Position numbers and translations under genes: made by a program
Part shown: piece by piece, positions 18,006-26,442 of the stretch
How the letters are laid out: each line of letters begins with the position of its first letter
How positions within the stretch are numbered: the first letter of the stretch is position 1
The notes under the pieces: generated by a model
What the model saw: the letters and a program-made list of their open reading frames with translations, nothing else
Databases searched by the model: none
What the model was told of the DNA's origin: nothing
Source: Desulfobacteraceae bacterium RAAP-1
Lineage (GTDB): Bacteria > Desulfobacterota > Desulfobacteria > Desulfobacterales > Desulfatirhabdiaceae
NCBI GenBank assembly: GCA_001443525.1
Contig: LKPX01000003.1
Coordinates: forward strand, 1-64,000
Direction: 5' to 3'
DNA: 64,000 bases

Positions 18006-19309
18006 ATGTCGTTCCGCTGTTTTGAATACATCAGGGTTTCAATGTGGTCCGCCTCAATGGGAATATCTTTCATCAGGTCATCTGGGCCATCGGTAGTGAT
18101 CACGATATCGTTTTCGATCCGGATGCCAATACCTTCATCGGCAATATAAATACCCGGTTCCACAGTTAAAACCATTCCTGGTTCAAAAATGCGATAGCGG
18201 TTTCCGTAGTCATGGGTATTCAGCCCCAGATGGTGGGAGATGCCGTGCATGAAATACTTCCGGTACGCCGGCGCTGCTTCGGATTGGTTTTGAATATCCG
18301 CCAGCGATAAAAGCCCTAAATCCACCAGCTCTTTTTCCATCACCTGTCCGACGGCTTTCTGGTATTCTGTGAGTGCGTTGCCGGGCGTCAGCATGGCGGA
18401 CGCAGCTTTTAACACCCGTAGCACAGCGTTGTAAACCGCTTTCTGGCGAGGGCTGAATCTGCCGTTGACCGGAACGGTTCGCGTCATATCGGAGGCGTAG
18501 CCCGCATATTCGGCGCCGAAATCCATCAGCACGAGATCTCCGGAACGACACGGATGGTCGTTGTGTTCATAGTGCAGAATGCAGGCGTTTTTCCCGGAAG
18601 CAATAATGGAAGCATATGCGGGACCGCGCGAACGGTTTTTTAAAAACTCGTGAATAATTTCAGCTTCAATTTCGAATTCCCAGACATCCGGTTGAATAAA
18701 AGACAGCACCCGCCGGAACGCTTTTTCGGTAATTTGACCGGCGTGACGGATCAGACGAATTTCCTGAGGCGCTTTGACCGCACGCAGATGGTGCATGAGA
18801 GGCGCCAGACGGTCATAATGGTGCAAGGGGTATGTGGCCATGCACCATTTCAGAAACCGCATGTCACGTGTTTCCACAACAGGTTCCATCCTCAGATGCT
18901 CATTGGTGTTCAGATATATCGTTTCAGATTCAATGGCCAGCGTTCTGAAAACAGATTCGAATTCGCGTGTCCAGTAAACAGATGAAATACCGGAAAGCTC
19001 TCTTGCTTCCTGCGGGGTGTATTTCGGGCCTTCCCAGATGGCGATGCGTTCGCTGGTCTCCCGGATAAAAAGAATTTCACGATGTTTTTCTTCCACAGCA
19101 TCCGGGCACAGCACCAGAACGGTTTCTTCCTGGTCTATGCCGGAAAGATACAGTATATCGGTATGCTGCACAAACGGGTGCTGTCCGTCCGCGCTGGTCG
19201 GCATGACATCGCTGGAATGAAATACAGCCAGAGAATGCAGATTTAAAAGCGATTTCAGCCGGTTGCGGTTCTGAATGAACAAGGATGGATCAATGGGCGG
19301 ATATCTCAT
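18002..19309 (-). CDS. pepP: Aminopeptidase P family metallopeptidase (Xaa-Pro aminopeptidase)
   Basis: This enzyme removes N-terminal residues ahead of proline using two metal ions. The creatinase-type N-terminal domain (about residues 1-170) is followed by the pita-bread catalytic domain. Metal ligands are all visible: two aspartates in MDFGAEYAGYASDMTRT, the histidine in HGISHHLGLNTHD, and glutamates in LTVEPGIYI and GIRIENDI. The 435-residue length matches E. coli PepP. The gene starts 60 bases from a family A repeat and overlaps the next gene by 4 bases. Cytoplasmic, general peptide turnover. Confidence 0.93.
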   Translation of the reverse strand: MRYPPIDPSLFIQNRNRLKSLLNLHSLAVFHSSDVMPTSADGQHPFVQHTDILYLSGIDQEETVLVLCPDAVEEKHREILFIRETSERIAIWEGPKYTPQEARELSGISSVYWTREFESVFRTLAIESETIYLNTNEHLRMEPVVETRDMRFLKWCMATYPLHHYDRLAPLMHHLRAVKAPQEIRLIRHAGQITEKAFRRVLSFIQPDVWEFEIEAEIIHEFLKNRSRGPAYASIIASGKNACILHYEHNDHPCRSGDLVLMDFGAEYAGYASDMTRTVPVNGRFSPRQKAVYNAVLRVLKAASAMLTPGNALTEYQKAVGQVMEKELVDLGLLSLADIQNQSEAAPAYRKYFMHGISHHLGLNTHDYGNRYRIFEPGMVLTVEPGIYIADEGIGIRIENDIVITTDGPDDLMKDIPIEADHIETLMYSKQRNDI

Positions 19310-19368
19310 GATGACAGCGTCTTTTCAATGCACGGTTGGAATTTATTCCATTTTGCTTTCAAAATGAC

Positions 19369-19493
19369 ATTCCAGCAAGCATTCGGACTGAGACCGCGAA
19401 AGCAAGCAAGCAGCGATGAGACTGTACATTCAGTACGTCGAATCGCAGCACAGCGAAGCTGACAAAGGTATCAGTTTGAATGCGAACTGGAAT
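19369..19493. repeat. Palindromic repeat, family A, copy 2 (complete)
   Basis: This is a 125-base element bounded by imperfect inverted repeats: left ATTCCAGCAAGCATTCGGAC and right, read on the other strand, ATTCCAGTTCGCATTCAAAC. Its interior is nearly identical to positions 1-113. Nested inverted repeats continue into the centre (GCGAT...ATCGC, GTAC-N5-GTAC), so the transcript could fold into one long imperfect hairpin. It fills the gap between pepP and trxB; the right end abuts the trxB stop codon. I see no flanking direct repeat. Confidence 0.85.
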
Positions 19494-20656
19494 TATATCA
19501 GTTGACAGGCGTTCTCCGCGTCAGCGGCCTTTCTGTTTTCTACGTAGTGGGCTGCCGCCAGGGCTGCCGTGCAGCCGTCCGAAGCGGCTATGACGATCTG
19601 GCGGGCGTATTTCTGGCGCAAATCGCCGATGACGTATAAACCAGGAATGCTGGTTTCGCACTTGTCATCGGTAACGACATATCCATCGGCATTCATTCTG
19701 ACACCTGCCGGCACCAGCATATTATTGGGTTTGAAGCCGACAAAGATGAAAACACCGTCTGTGGCAATATTCTGGCGATTATTGGTTTTGACATTCTGGA
19801 GCGCTATGGATGCGACGCCGCCGTTTTCGTCCGCCAGGATTTCAAGCGGAATGGAGTTCCATATGACATCGATCTTGCATTCCGCCTGGATGCGCTGCTG
19901 CAATATCTTACTGGCCCGCAGGGTATCGCGGCGATGTACCAGATATACGTGTTTGGCCAGTTTGGCCAGATACAGAGACTCTTCCGCCGCACTGTCACCG
20001 CCACCGATCACAACGACCGTCTTGTTCCGGAAAAAGAATCCGTCGCAGACCGCGCAATAGGATACGCCCTTTCCGTAATAGGTGTCTTCTCCGGGGATAT
20101 TCAGTTTTCTGGGGTTGCCGCCGGTTGCCAGGATGATGGCGTGGGCGTTTAAGATCGTACCGTCTTCCAGGCGCGCAGAATGGTATGCCCGTCCGGGTTC
20201 AATTTCGCGAACTTCCTGAAACCGCATTTCCAGCCCGTATGCCTGAGCATGTTCATGAAATTTCATGGCCAGATCCGGGCCGCCGATGTGTTCAACTCCT
20301 GGATAATTCTCGATTTCACCGGACAGCGTCATCTGTCCGCCTGGTGCGCCTTTTTCTATCAGGACGGTCTTCATGGCCGCCCGCATGGCATAGATGCCTG
20401 CTGAAAAACCTCCGGGGCCGCCCCCGACGATAATCAAATCGTATAAGTCACTGGTTGACACCGTGTTCTCCTTTACCGTTTTTGCTTGTGACAAAACATC
20501 TTCCGTCCTGCCATCGCTTCGACAGACCTGGCACCGGTCGTCTCCGCAATGCTGGCAGGAAAAACAATTGGCGCAGGGATGTTTTTTGGGAATTCCGGGG
20601 TGGATTTCAGGTACATATACCTTGCCCGGCAATCCGGGATGGCTGACAAACGGCAT
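19493..20656 (-). CDS. trxB: Thioredoxin reductase with Cys-rich N-terminal extension
   Basis: The main part is a normal NADPH:thioredoxin reductase with an FAD-binding motif (LIIVGGGPGGFSAG), the redox pair CAVC (in YCAVCDGFFF) and an NADPH motif (VVIGGGDSAAEES). The first about 65 residues are unusual for TrxB: MPFVSHPGLPGK followed by six cysteines at residues 28, 31, 34, 37, 42 and 45 (CANCFSCQHC, then CQVC). A GTG at 20461 (residue 66), preceded by AAAGGAG with a 6-base gap, is placed exactly where an ordinary TrxB would begin. The locus may therefore yield a long and a short form, or be a small gene fused in frame to trxB. The cysteines could bind metal or exchange electrons. No thioredoxin gene is adjacent. 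Confidence 0.92.
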   Translation of the reverse strand: MPFVSHPGLPGKVYVPEIHPGIPKKHPCANCFSCQHCGDDRCQVCRSDGRTEDVLSQAKTVKENTVSTSDLYDLIIVGGGPGGFSAGIYAMRAAMKTVLIEKGAPGGQMTLSGEIENYPGVEHIGGPDLAMKFHEHAQAYGLEMRFQEVREIEPGRAYHSARLEDGTILNAHAIILATGGNPRKLNIPGEDTYYGKGVSYCAVCDGFFFRNKTVVVIGGGDSAAEESLYLAKLAKHVYLVHRRDTLRASKILQQRIQAECKIDVIWNSIPLEILADENGGVASIALQNVKTNNRQNIATDGVFIFVGFKPNNMLVPAGVRMNADGYVVTDDKCETSIPGLYVIGDLRQKYARQIVIAASDGCTAALAAAHYVENRKAADAENACQLI

Positions 20657-20698
20657 ACGGATTCTCCTGAAATCACAAAAAGCTGCAGATCGGCCGAC

Positions 20699-20731
20699 GC
20701 GCTGCTGCGGGAGAATATCCTGAGGCAGCGC
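20699..20731 (-). other. Hairpin between the DUF4412 gene and trxB
   Basis: GCGCTGC and GCAGCGC form a GC-rich stem downstream of the DUF4412 stop on the minus strand. There is no immediate T-run, though a T5 tract follows about 20 bases on. It could partly separate expression of the two genes or simply stabilise the upstream message. Weak evidence. Confidence 0.3.
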
Positions 20732-20741
20732 GCCATACCCG

Positions 20742-21473
20742 TTATTTCGACATCATCGGCATGGGATTCTTGACCAGGGTGTATCCTGCCGGAACTGAAA
20801 ACAGAGATTTGTCCAGCGTTCTGTTTTCAATTTTTTTCAGTGTTGTGGTGGATGTACCGTTCATGATTTTCATGGTCATTTCGACCGGAAAGCCGTCTAA
20901 CTGACTCATCATGCCGGCGATATTCATCTGCTTCATCATAGGATTTTGCTCGAAAACGCCTGACACTTTCCGGGCGATCTGTTTCATTTCGGCATATCCT
21001 TTGACATCTTTGGACAACCAGTATTCACTGTTCATCATCATTCCAGATACCAGATATTTCTGGCAGTGGTAACCGTCAATAGTCCGGGTTTCCTGGGTAG
21101 GCGTCACTTTCATGCCGCCCATCATGCTTTTCATGGCCTGCTGACGCATCTGATCGTTGCCGCCGGCGTTCATACCCGGAGGGTTCCCCATTTCATCCAG
21201 ATTCATCTGGTGATAGGTTTTGGTGGCCGGATCTATCTGTACCATCGTTTTTGTGTCAAAATTGAAAATGGTGATATGACCAGCCCTGTCGCTTCGGGAT
21301 GCATAAGGAGTCAGATAGTTTTTGACATTAATGGTTTCGTCGGGTCTGCCAGGCATGCCTTTGGTTTGTTGTACTGATTCCCAGTAAAAATCCGCCATCG
21401 CTGCCGATGATGCCGCTATGACGATCACAAAAGAAAATGCGACCATACGAAAGATTGAGGCCAAGTTTTTCAT
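20742..21473 (-). CDS. Exported DUF4412-type protein
   Basis: A periplasmic or secreted protein of about 243 residues. The frame opens at 21518, but the ATG at 21473 has GGAGAATCGGT upstream and gives a proper Sec signal (MKNLASIFRMVAFSFVIVI, cleavage near AMADFYW). The mature part is Met-rich in places (QQAMKSMMGGMK, MMMNSEYWLSKD), with the pattern of DUF4412: a beta-rich N-terminus (MVQIDPATKTYHQM) and the YHCQKYLV/WLSKD segment. Function is unknown for the family. It lies 85 bases upstream of trxB on the same strand; a link to thiol-redox chemistry is only a guess. Confidence 0.78.
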   Translation of the reverse strand: MKNLASIFRMVAFSFVIVIAASSAAMADFYWESVQQTKGMPGRPDETINVKNYLTPYASRSDRAGHITIFNFDTKTMVQIDPATKTYHQMNLDEMGNPPGMNAGGNDQMRQQAMKSMMGGMKVTPTQETRTIDGYHCQKYLVSGMMMNSEYWLSKDVKGYAEMKQIARKVSGVFEQNPMMKQMNIAGMMSQLDGFPVEMTMKIMNGTSTTTLKKIENRTLDKSLFSVPAGYTLVKNPMPMMSK

Positions 21474-21709
21474 ACCGATTCTCCTGTAACTGATCATTGG
21501 GTTGATATTTTGACACAAACAACGTAATCATGGATGAATAATTTCATACTACAGTTGTCAGAACATATCAAGCCGTTCGCTGACGAACATCAGTTATGCT
21601 TTGTTTTTTGAGGAAATCCTGTGATACAATTATCTTTCGATAAAGATTATCATATCGTCTTAACGCTCTGAAATGGTGGGGCATCTTTGTAAAGGAGAAT
21701 ATATCCATC

Positions 21710-23182
21710 ATGAATCATATCACCACCCCTGGTGTTACTGCCGGTTTTAACTGGGGGAAAACGATATTTTTGCTGCTTGGCGCTGTGCTTTTTGCCATAG
21801 TGTATGGTCTGGCGTCCATTCCGGATGCCTTAGACCCGGCAGGCAATCATTTTGCTCTGACGCATGAAGGCAAAGGCGCTCTGGCAATTCTTGCACTGGC
21901 GATTGTCTGGTGGGTCTCCAGGGCCTTGCCGGTGGGTGTTACCGCGATTGCTGTCGGCATGCTTCAGATGTTGTTCATCGCACGCCCTGGCGGCGCTGCT
22001 TTCGGTAATTTTATCAGCCCGCCCATTCTGTTTATCTGTGCATCCACGCTGATTGGTATGGCATTCATCAAGACAGGGCTGATAAAGCGTCTGGTGTACC
22101 GCGTGCTGATGGCAGCCGGCGGCAGAACGGTTCTGGTATATCTTGGAATCATGGTGGTTATTGCGCTTCTGTCGCATGTCATGATTTATACAGCCGTTGT
22201 TGCCTCTATCTATCCGCTGCTGTTTTCAGCCTATATGCGGTATGCAGAAGGCGAACAGCCTACCCGGTTCGGAAAGGGCCTTTTTATCGCAATGGCATAT
22301 GCTGCGGCTGCCGGAAGCATGATAACCCTGCCGGGCGCAGCCAGAAGCGTTCTGGCTGTCGAATTTTTCAGGGCTTTTGCCGGGAAGGAAATCAGTAGCG
22401 GACATTTCAGCTATTACATGCTGCCCCTAGGGTGGCTGATGCTTTTTTTGTTATGGGGATTTGTGATGATATGCTTCAGGCCACAGAAAAAGCATATTCC
22501 GGAGTTCAGGGAGTATATCCGGTTGCAGTGCGCAGAGATGGGCGCTGCAAGCCGAAATGAGATACTGACGCTGGTGATTGCAGTGACCGGCGTTATGGTG
22601 TTGCTGCTGTCATCTTTGATGCCGGAAGGGGTGGTATGGAACAAAACAGTGGTCATTGTGACGCCGGTGCTGTTGCTGTTCATGTTGAACATTCTGGACG
22701 TCCATGACCTTCAATCGCTGCCATGGAATATGATTCTGCTGTTTTCAGGCGCCATCAGCATCGCTTTTTGCCTGTGGGAAACCGGAGCGGCAAGATGGCT
22801 GGCTGTCAACGGGTTGAACCTGCTGCAATCATCGAACGGAGTCACCATTGCCATGGCGGCGGCTTTTCTATCGCTGCTTATGGCCAATGGCATGGCCAAC
22901 GTGGTTGTTCTGGCTGTTGTACTGCCGGTGATGCTGGCGGCGGCATCTTATTTGAAAATCGTTCCGGATATTCTGCTGCTGACAATCCTTGCTGCTGTCG
23001 GCATGCCGCTGATGTTACCGGCTGCAGGCGCAGCCAATACGCTTGTCTGTGAATCCGGACAGTTCACAGGCCGGGAATTTTTCATGTATGGAGCAATGGC
23101 CAGTATGCTGGTGATTGTGGCGGTGGCCTTGATGGTATATGTCGTCTGGCCGATGATGGGGCTGTCTTTGTTCGTTTTCTGA
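21710..23182 (+). CDS. SLC13/DASS-type anion:sodium symporter
   Basis: This is a polytopic membrane protein of 490 residues with about a dozen hydrophobic segments, fitting the divalent anion:sodium symporter (SLC13, ArsB-like) superfamily. Seen are the N-terminal scaffold (GALAILALAIVWWVSRALPVGVTA), and two re-entrant-loop-like segments, one near ITLPGAARSV and the other near MLPAAGAANTLVCESGQF. The natural substrate may be a dicarboxylate or sulfate and cannot be read from sequence. An AAAGGAG site precedes the ATG. The beta-helix gene begins 20 bases downstream and is probably co-transcribed. Confidence 0.85.
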   Translation: MNHITTPGVTAGFNWGKTIFLLLGAVLFAIVYGLASIPDALDPAGNHFALTHEGKGALAILALAIVWWVSRALPVGVTAIAVGMLQMLFIARPGGAAFGNFISPPILFICASTLIGMAFIKTGLIKRLVYRVLMAAGGRTVLVYLGIMVVIALLSHVMIYTAVVASIYPLLFSAYMRYAEGEQPTRFGKGLFIAMAYAAAAGSMITLPGAARSVLAVEFFRAFAGKEISSGHFSYYMLPLGWLMLFLLWGFVMICFRPQKKHIPEFREYIRLQCAEMGAASRNEILTLVIAVTGVMVLLLSSLMPEGVVWNKTVVIVTPVLLLFMLNILDVHDLQSLPWNMILLFSGAISIAFCLWETGAARWLAVNGLNLLQSSNGVTIAMAAAFLSLLMANGMANVVVLAVVLPVMLAAASYLKIVPDILLLTILAAVGMPLMLPAAGAANTLVCESGQFTGREFFMYGAMASMLVIVAVALMVYVVWPMMGLSLFVF

Positions 23183-23202
23183 AATCTTCATGAGGTGGCT
23201 TA

Positions 23203-24627
23203 ATGAAACAAATTGAAAATCTGATTGAGCGAATTTACCAGCGGATTTCCATTAATCTCAGAGAGTTGAATTTTGATGTAATGCCTTATCTTAAAAATGC
23301 CCTTCCACTTTCCCAGCTTGCTAAATTTTACGCATTTTACGGCATAACCCCGCACCATCCGTTGAACTTTTATTTCAGCCATTCTAACCTGGCCGGCAGC
23401 TATTTTCTAGGGAAATGCCGGGTGGAGCATTCCGTGCTGTATAAAAGTGATATCCGGGGAGATGAACTCAAGCGTAAAAACGATATGTTCGCCTATGAAA
23501 CCCGTCAATTACCGGTCTATGAAGACGAGTGTATCCATATCAGAGACTGTTTTCTCATAAAAACGCTGGTGCATAACTATTCGCACGATCCGGAAAGTCT
23601 GGATACATTTTTTATCCATGACACCATGTCGATGCATTACGCCAACATCCATGGCGCGCCGACCGAAGGCTGTTTTCTGGGGACGTTCAGCACGGTGGAT
23701 TTAACGACGATCCATGATTGCGTGATCGGCCGTTTTTCCTATGTTCAGGCGGGGGAATTGTCTCATGTGTACGTGGAACCTGGCGCCATCTGGATCAAAA
23801 ACGACAAGGCCTTCAATTTTCTCTACCGCTATCCCCATAGCATTTTAGACAGGTACATCGATGTCAAACCTGGGGGCGGCCCTCCGCAGGGCATTCTCAT
23901 GGATTTTGTTCAGGAGAGAAAAGCGGATTTTGAACGTGTATTCGATGTCATTCATCTGGAATCTCCGGTTTCCATTCCCCGAGGTGCATCGGTGGACCGG
24001 TATGCGGTTATCAAGGGAAAAACTCGAATCAGCGAAAATGTCCTGGTGGCGCAGCGAGCCTATATTCAGGATTCTTTTCTGGGAAAAGGGGCCAATGCCC
24101 AGGAAAACTGCTATATCATCGGTTCCCACCTGGACGGCTATGATGTTACGGCTCACGGCGCCAAAATCATTAACGCCCGATTGGGTAAAAAAATATTTGT
24201 GGGGTTTAACTCTTTTCTGCGAGGGACGCCTTCCTGTCCTTTGACCATTGGCGAAGACAGTATCGTGATGCCGCATACCATCATCGATTTGACAGAGCCT
24301 GTCGATATTCCATCCGGCTATCTGGTGTGGGGATTTATTACCAATCGGCAAGATCTCGCGGCAAACAGCTATCCGCTGGAGAAATTTTCGGAGATCCGCG
24401 ACGGCCTGACCTTAGGAGATATGCTGTTTGAAGGAGATGGAGAGCTGTTTGTCGAGGCATTTCAACATCGCATTGAACACATTCTGGAAGCTAACGGAGC
24501 CTATTTTAATGGCAGACACAACCATGGCCACGCCCAGAACAATCAGAAAATTTCTTTTAACACCATCCAGCCGTATCCGGATGGAGATCGTGCGGGACTC
24601 TATCCGACCATTGAAATTCTTCCCTGA
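23203..24627 (+). CDS. Left-handed beta-helix (hexapeptide-like) protein, putative transferase
   Basis: This 474-residue protein has many short beta-strand turns with hexapeptide-like periodicity in two blocks. One is around residues 55-195 (SNLAGSYFLGKCRVEHSVLYKSDIRGDE, TTIHDCVIGRFSYVQAGE). The other is around 255-390 (IPRGASVDRYAVIKGKTRI, SENVLVAQRAYIQDSFLGKGANAQENC). This resembles nucleotide-sugar acyl- or uridylyltransferase-like beta-helix proteins. No clear catalytic histidine can be fixed. It is cytoplasmic by lack of a signal. A GGTGG site precedes the ATG. The function is unknown; pairing with an SLC13 transporter gives no firm clue. Confidence 0.7.
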   Translation: MKQIENLIERIYQRISINLRELNFDVMPYLKNALPLSQLAKFYAFYGITPHHPLNFYFSHSNLAGSYFLGKCRVEHSVLYKSDIRGDELKRKNDMFAYETRQLPVYEDECIHIRDCFLIKTLVHNYSHDPESLDTFFIHDTMSMHYANIHGAPTEGCFLGTFSTVDLTTIHDCVIGRFSYVQAGELSHVYVEPGAIWIKNDKAFNFLYRYPHSILDRYIDVKPGGGPPQGILMDFVQERKADFERVFDVIHLESPVSIPRGASVDRYAVIKGKTRISENVLVAQRAYIQDSFLGKGANAQENCYIIGSHLDGYDVTAHGAKIINARLGKKIFVGFNSFLRGTPSCPLTIGEDSIVMPHTIIDLTEPVDIPSGYLVWGFITNRQDLAANSYPLEKFSEIRDGLTLGDMLFEGDGELFVEAFQHRIEHILEANGAYFNGRHNHGHAQNNQKISFNTIQPYPDGDRAGLYPTIEILP

Positions 24628-24639
24628 TCAGCCTACAAT

Positions 24640-24841
24640 TAATCCGATTGTTAAACTGCGTAAGCATATTGCCGATTACAGTGCTGCATGCAATCACCCA
24701 GCGGCACATCGAACCGGTGATATGCTTGACAGGTTGATGCAACGAATGGGTAGGCATCTATTCAGCACGCAATATTTTCATGGCTCAATGACGGCAGCAG
24801 AGTTAGGCATCAGAGGATGGGCAACTTATTCAAAATCATAA
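24640..24841 (+). pseudogene. Relic of a transposase C-terminal region
   Basis: Just after the beta-helix gene the + frame that includes NPIVKLRK, HRTGDMLDRLMQRM and RHLFSTQYFHGSMTAAELG resembles a C-terminal segment of IS transposases found repeatedly in Desulfobacterota and Myxococcota (recognised from memory). It has no start of its own, is cut off at the family B MITE, and lacks an upstream catalytic domain. I read it as a decayed insertion-sequence fragment. Confidence 0.5.
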
Positions 24842-24848
24842 AAATTGA

Positions 24849-24997
24849 CGACTTCGTAAAAAGTCCGCATGCTGCGTTGCGCCGCATCCTTCGTCATTGC
24901 AGCGTATGACAAGTACGCTTCATTCCTCAGGATTTGCATGCCTTGCCTGCGAACATTTTACGAAGCCGTCCGAAAATCGACTTTTTACGAGGGCATC
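24849..24997. mobile_element. MITE-like element, family B, copy 1, with 8-bp target duplications
   Basis: A 149-base element with inverted termini: the left end reads CGACTTCGTAAAAAGTC and the right end, on the other strand, GATGCCCTCGTAAAAAGTC. It is flanked by perfect direct repeats AAAATTGA at 24841-24848 and 24998-25005. A second copy at 46879-47028 also has an 8-bp duplication (7 of 8 match). There is no open frame. This is the pattern of a non-autonomous element mobilised by a transposase encoded elsewhere. Confidence 0.8.
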
Positions 24998-25147
24998 AAA
25001 ATTGACTGCATAATCTGATGATATCGGCATCCTTGGGAGGAAATAAACCCAATCCCCCCAAATCCACTATAATCAGAAAACAGTGAGGAGTCCAAAAACT
25101 TCAGCCTGACCGGAAAGAAACGCTAAACAGATATATTTTAAAACTTC

Positions 25148-25183
25148 TTGACATTAAATTGGATTTTTGTAATGACTACAAAA
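25148..25183 (+). promoter_or_regulatory. Promoter/operator candidate for the exopolysaccharide genes
   Basis: TTGACA at 25148-25153 could be a -35 box; a weak TAATGA at 25170-25175 lies 16 bases on. Overlapping the latter is a perfect 7-base inverted repeat with a 5-base spacer, TTTTGTA-ATGAC-TACAAAA (25165-25183), a plausible repressor site. It lies 99 bases before the export lipoprotein start, in an AT-rich gap. No sigma-54 -24/-12 pair was found here. Confidence 0.35.
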
Positions 25184-25281
25184 TAGTATTCATTATCAGT
25201 AGTATGCTGTTGAGCATTTTATATCGGTCAAACGCACCTGTCCGTTAAAAAATCCGTTTTTATGCTGTATTGAGGTTGCCA

Positions 25282-26424
25282 ATGCTGCCATCTAAATTCC
25301 ACCATTTTTTGAGGCCATTTTGTTATGGAATCGTTCTGCTTTCTCTGCTATCCTTTTCTTCATGTTATCATTCCTCGTCAGATGGCCCATCCAAGTTTGA
25401 TGCCACTATCAAAACCGCAGAGGATATACGTCAGTTGAATCAGCTTGAAAAGCAGCTTACCGTAACCCCGGAGAAAGCGGCGTTGAATCCGGATTATCAG
25501 ATTATCAACAATATAGCTGTTCCCTATGTTCCCGAATACCGAATGGGACCCGGAGATGTACTTGAAATTGTATATAATCTTAAATATGGAAAAACTCCGG
25601 AAGATTACCGCCTTGAAGTTCAGGATAAAATCAGCATAAATCTGCCATTTTATCCGCAGTACAGCACATCCGTCCTGATACGCTCTGATGGCAAAATTAC
25701 CGTTCCGCTTGCCGGCGATGTTTTGGCGGAATCCAAAACACCTATGGAGCTGGCCTCAGAATTAGACCAGAAATTTAGAAAATATTTTAAGGATCCGGCG
25801 GTTACAGTTGCAGTAGAAGAATTTAACGTTAAAGTTGCAGAACTGAGAAAAGCCATTACAACGGCATCCAGAGGACAAAGCAAGATTGCGCCGATTACTC
25901 CTGACGGTCGCATTTCCTTTCCGTTGATTGGTTCCATGCAGGCTCAAGGGTTTACAGTCGCACAACTTGAAAAAATGCTTAATGAGAAATATGCGAAACA
26001 GGTACGCGATCTTAATGTTACTCTGATTTTATTGGAAATTCATTATCCCAAGCTGTATGTATTGGGAGAAGTGGAACGGCCTGGCGCATACGACATTACA
26101 TCTGTCCCTGACATTCTGAAAGCATTGGCGATTTCCGGCGGCTATAAAAAAAGCAGCGAACTTCAAGAGGTTGCGGTATTTCGCAATGAAGGTCTGGAAA
26201 GGCCCATTGCTTTTAAAGTGAATATTCAGGCAGCCCTGAAAACAGGCGTTCCCTTAACCAACATCAAGCTGAAACCGGGAGATATTGTATTTGTTCCCAA
26301 AAATCATATTGACGATATGAATGACATGATCGAGCGAATTTTTACCAAGGGAATTTATGCCATGCTGCCTTTTTCTACCAGTCTAACGGCAAACTACAAC
26401 CTGAACAGCGCAACCTTAAAATAA
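25282..26424 (+). CDS. Polysaccharide export lipoprotein (Wza/GfcE-like)
   Basis: This is the likely outer-membrane export channel component of the exopolysaccharide machinery. The frame opens at a TTG at 25270, but TGAGG at 25271-25275 places translation at the ATG at 25282. A lipoprotein signal follows (ending FSSC). The Poly_export domain begins at YRMGPGDVLEIVY, and SLBB-type beta-grasp segments follow (VLIRSDGKITVPLAGDV, ITPDGRISFPLIGSM, KLYVLGEVERPGAYD). It is 380 residues, as usual. First gene of the EPS locus, followed at once by the Wzz-like gene. Confidence 0.92.
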   Translation: MLPSKFHHFLRPFCYGIVLLSLLSFSSCYHSSSDGPSKFDATIKTAEDIRQLNQLEKQLTVTPEKAALNPDYQIINNIAVPYVPEYRMGPGDVLEIVYNLKYGKTPEDYRLEVQDKISINLPFYPQYSTSVLIRSDGKITVPLAGDVLAESKTPMELASELDQKFRKYFKDPAVTVAVEEFNVKVAELRKAITTASRGQSKIAPITPDGRISFPLIGSMQAQGFTVAQLEKMLNEKYAKQVRDLNVTLILLEIHYPKLYVLGEVERPGAYDITSVPDILKALAISGGYKKSSELQEVAVFRNEGLERPIAFKVNIQAALKTGVPLTNIKLKPGDIVFVPKNHIDDMNDMIERIFTKGIYAMLPFSTSLTANYNLNSATLK

Positions 26425-26442
26425 AAGGGAAGTTATATAGGA

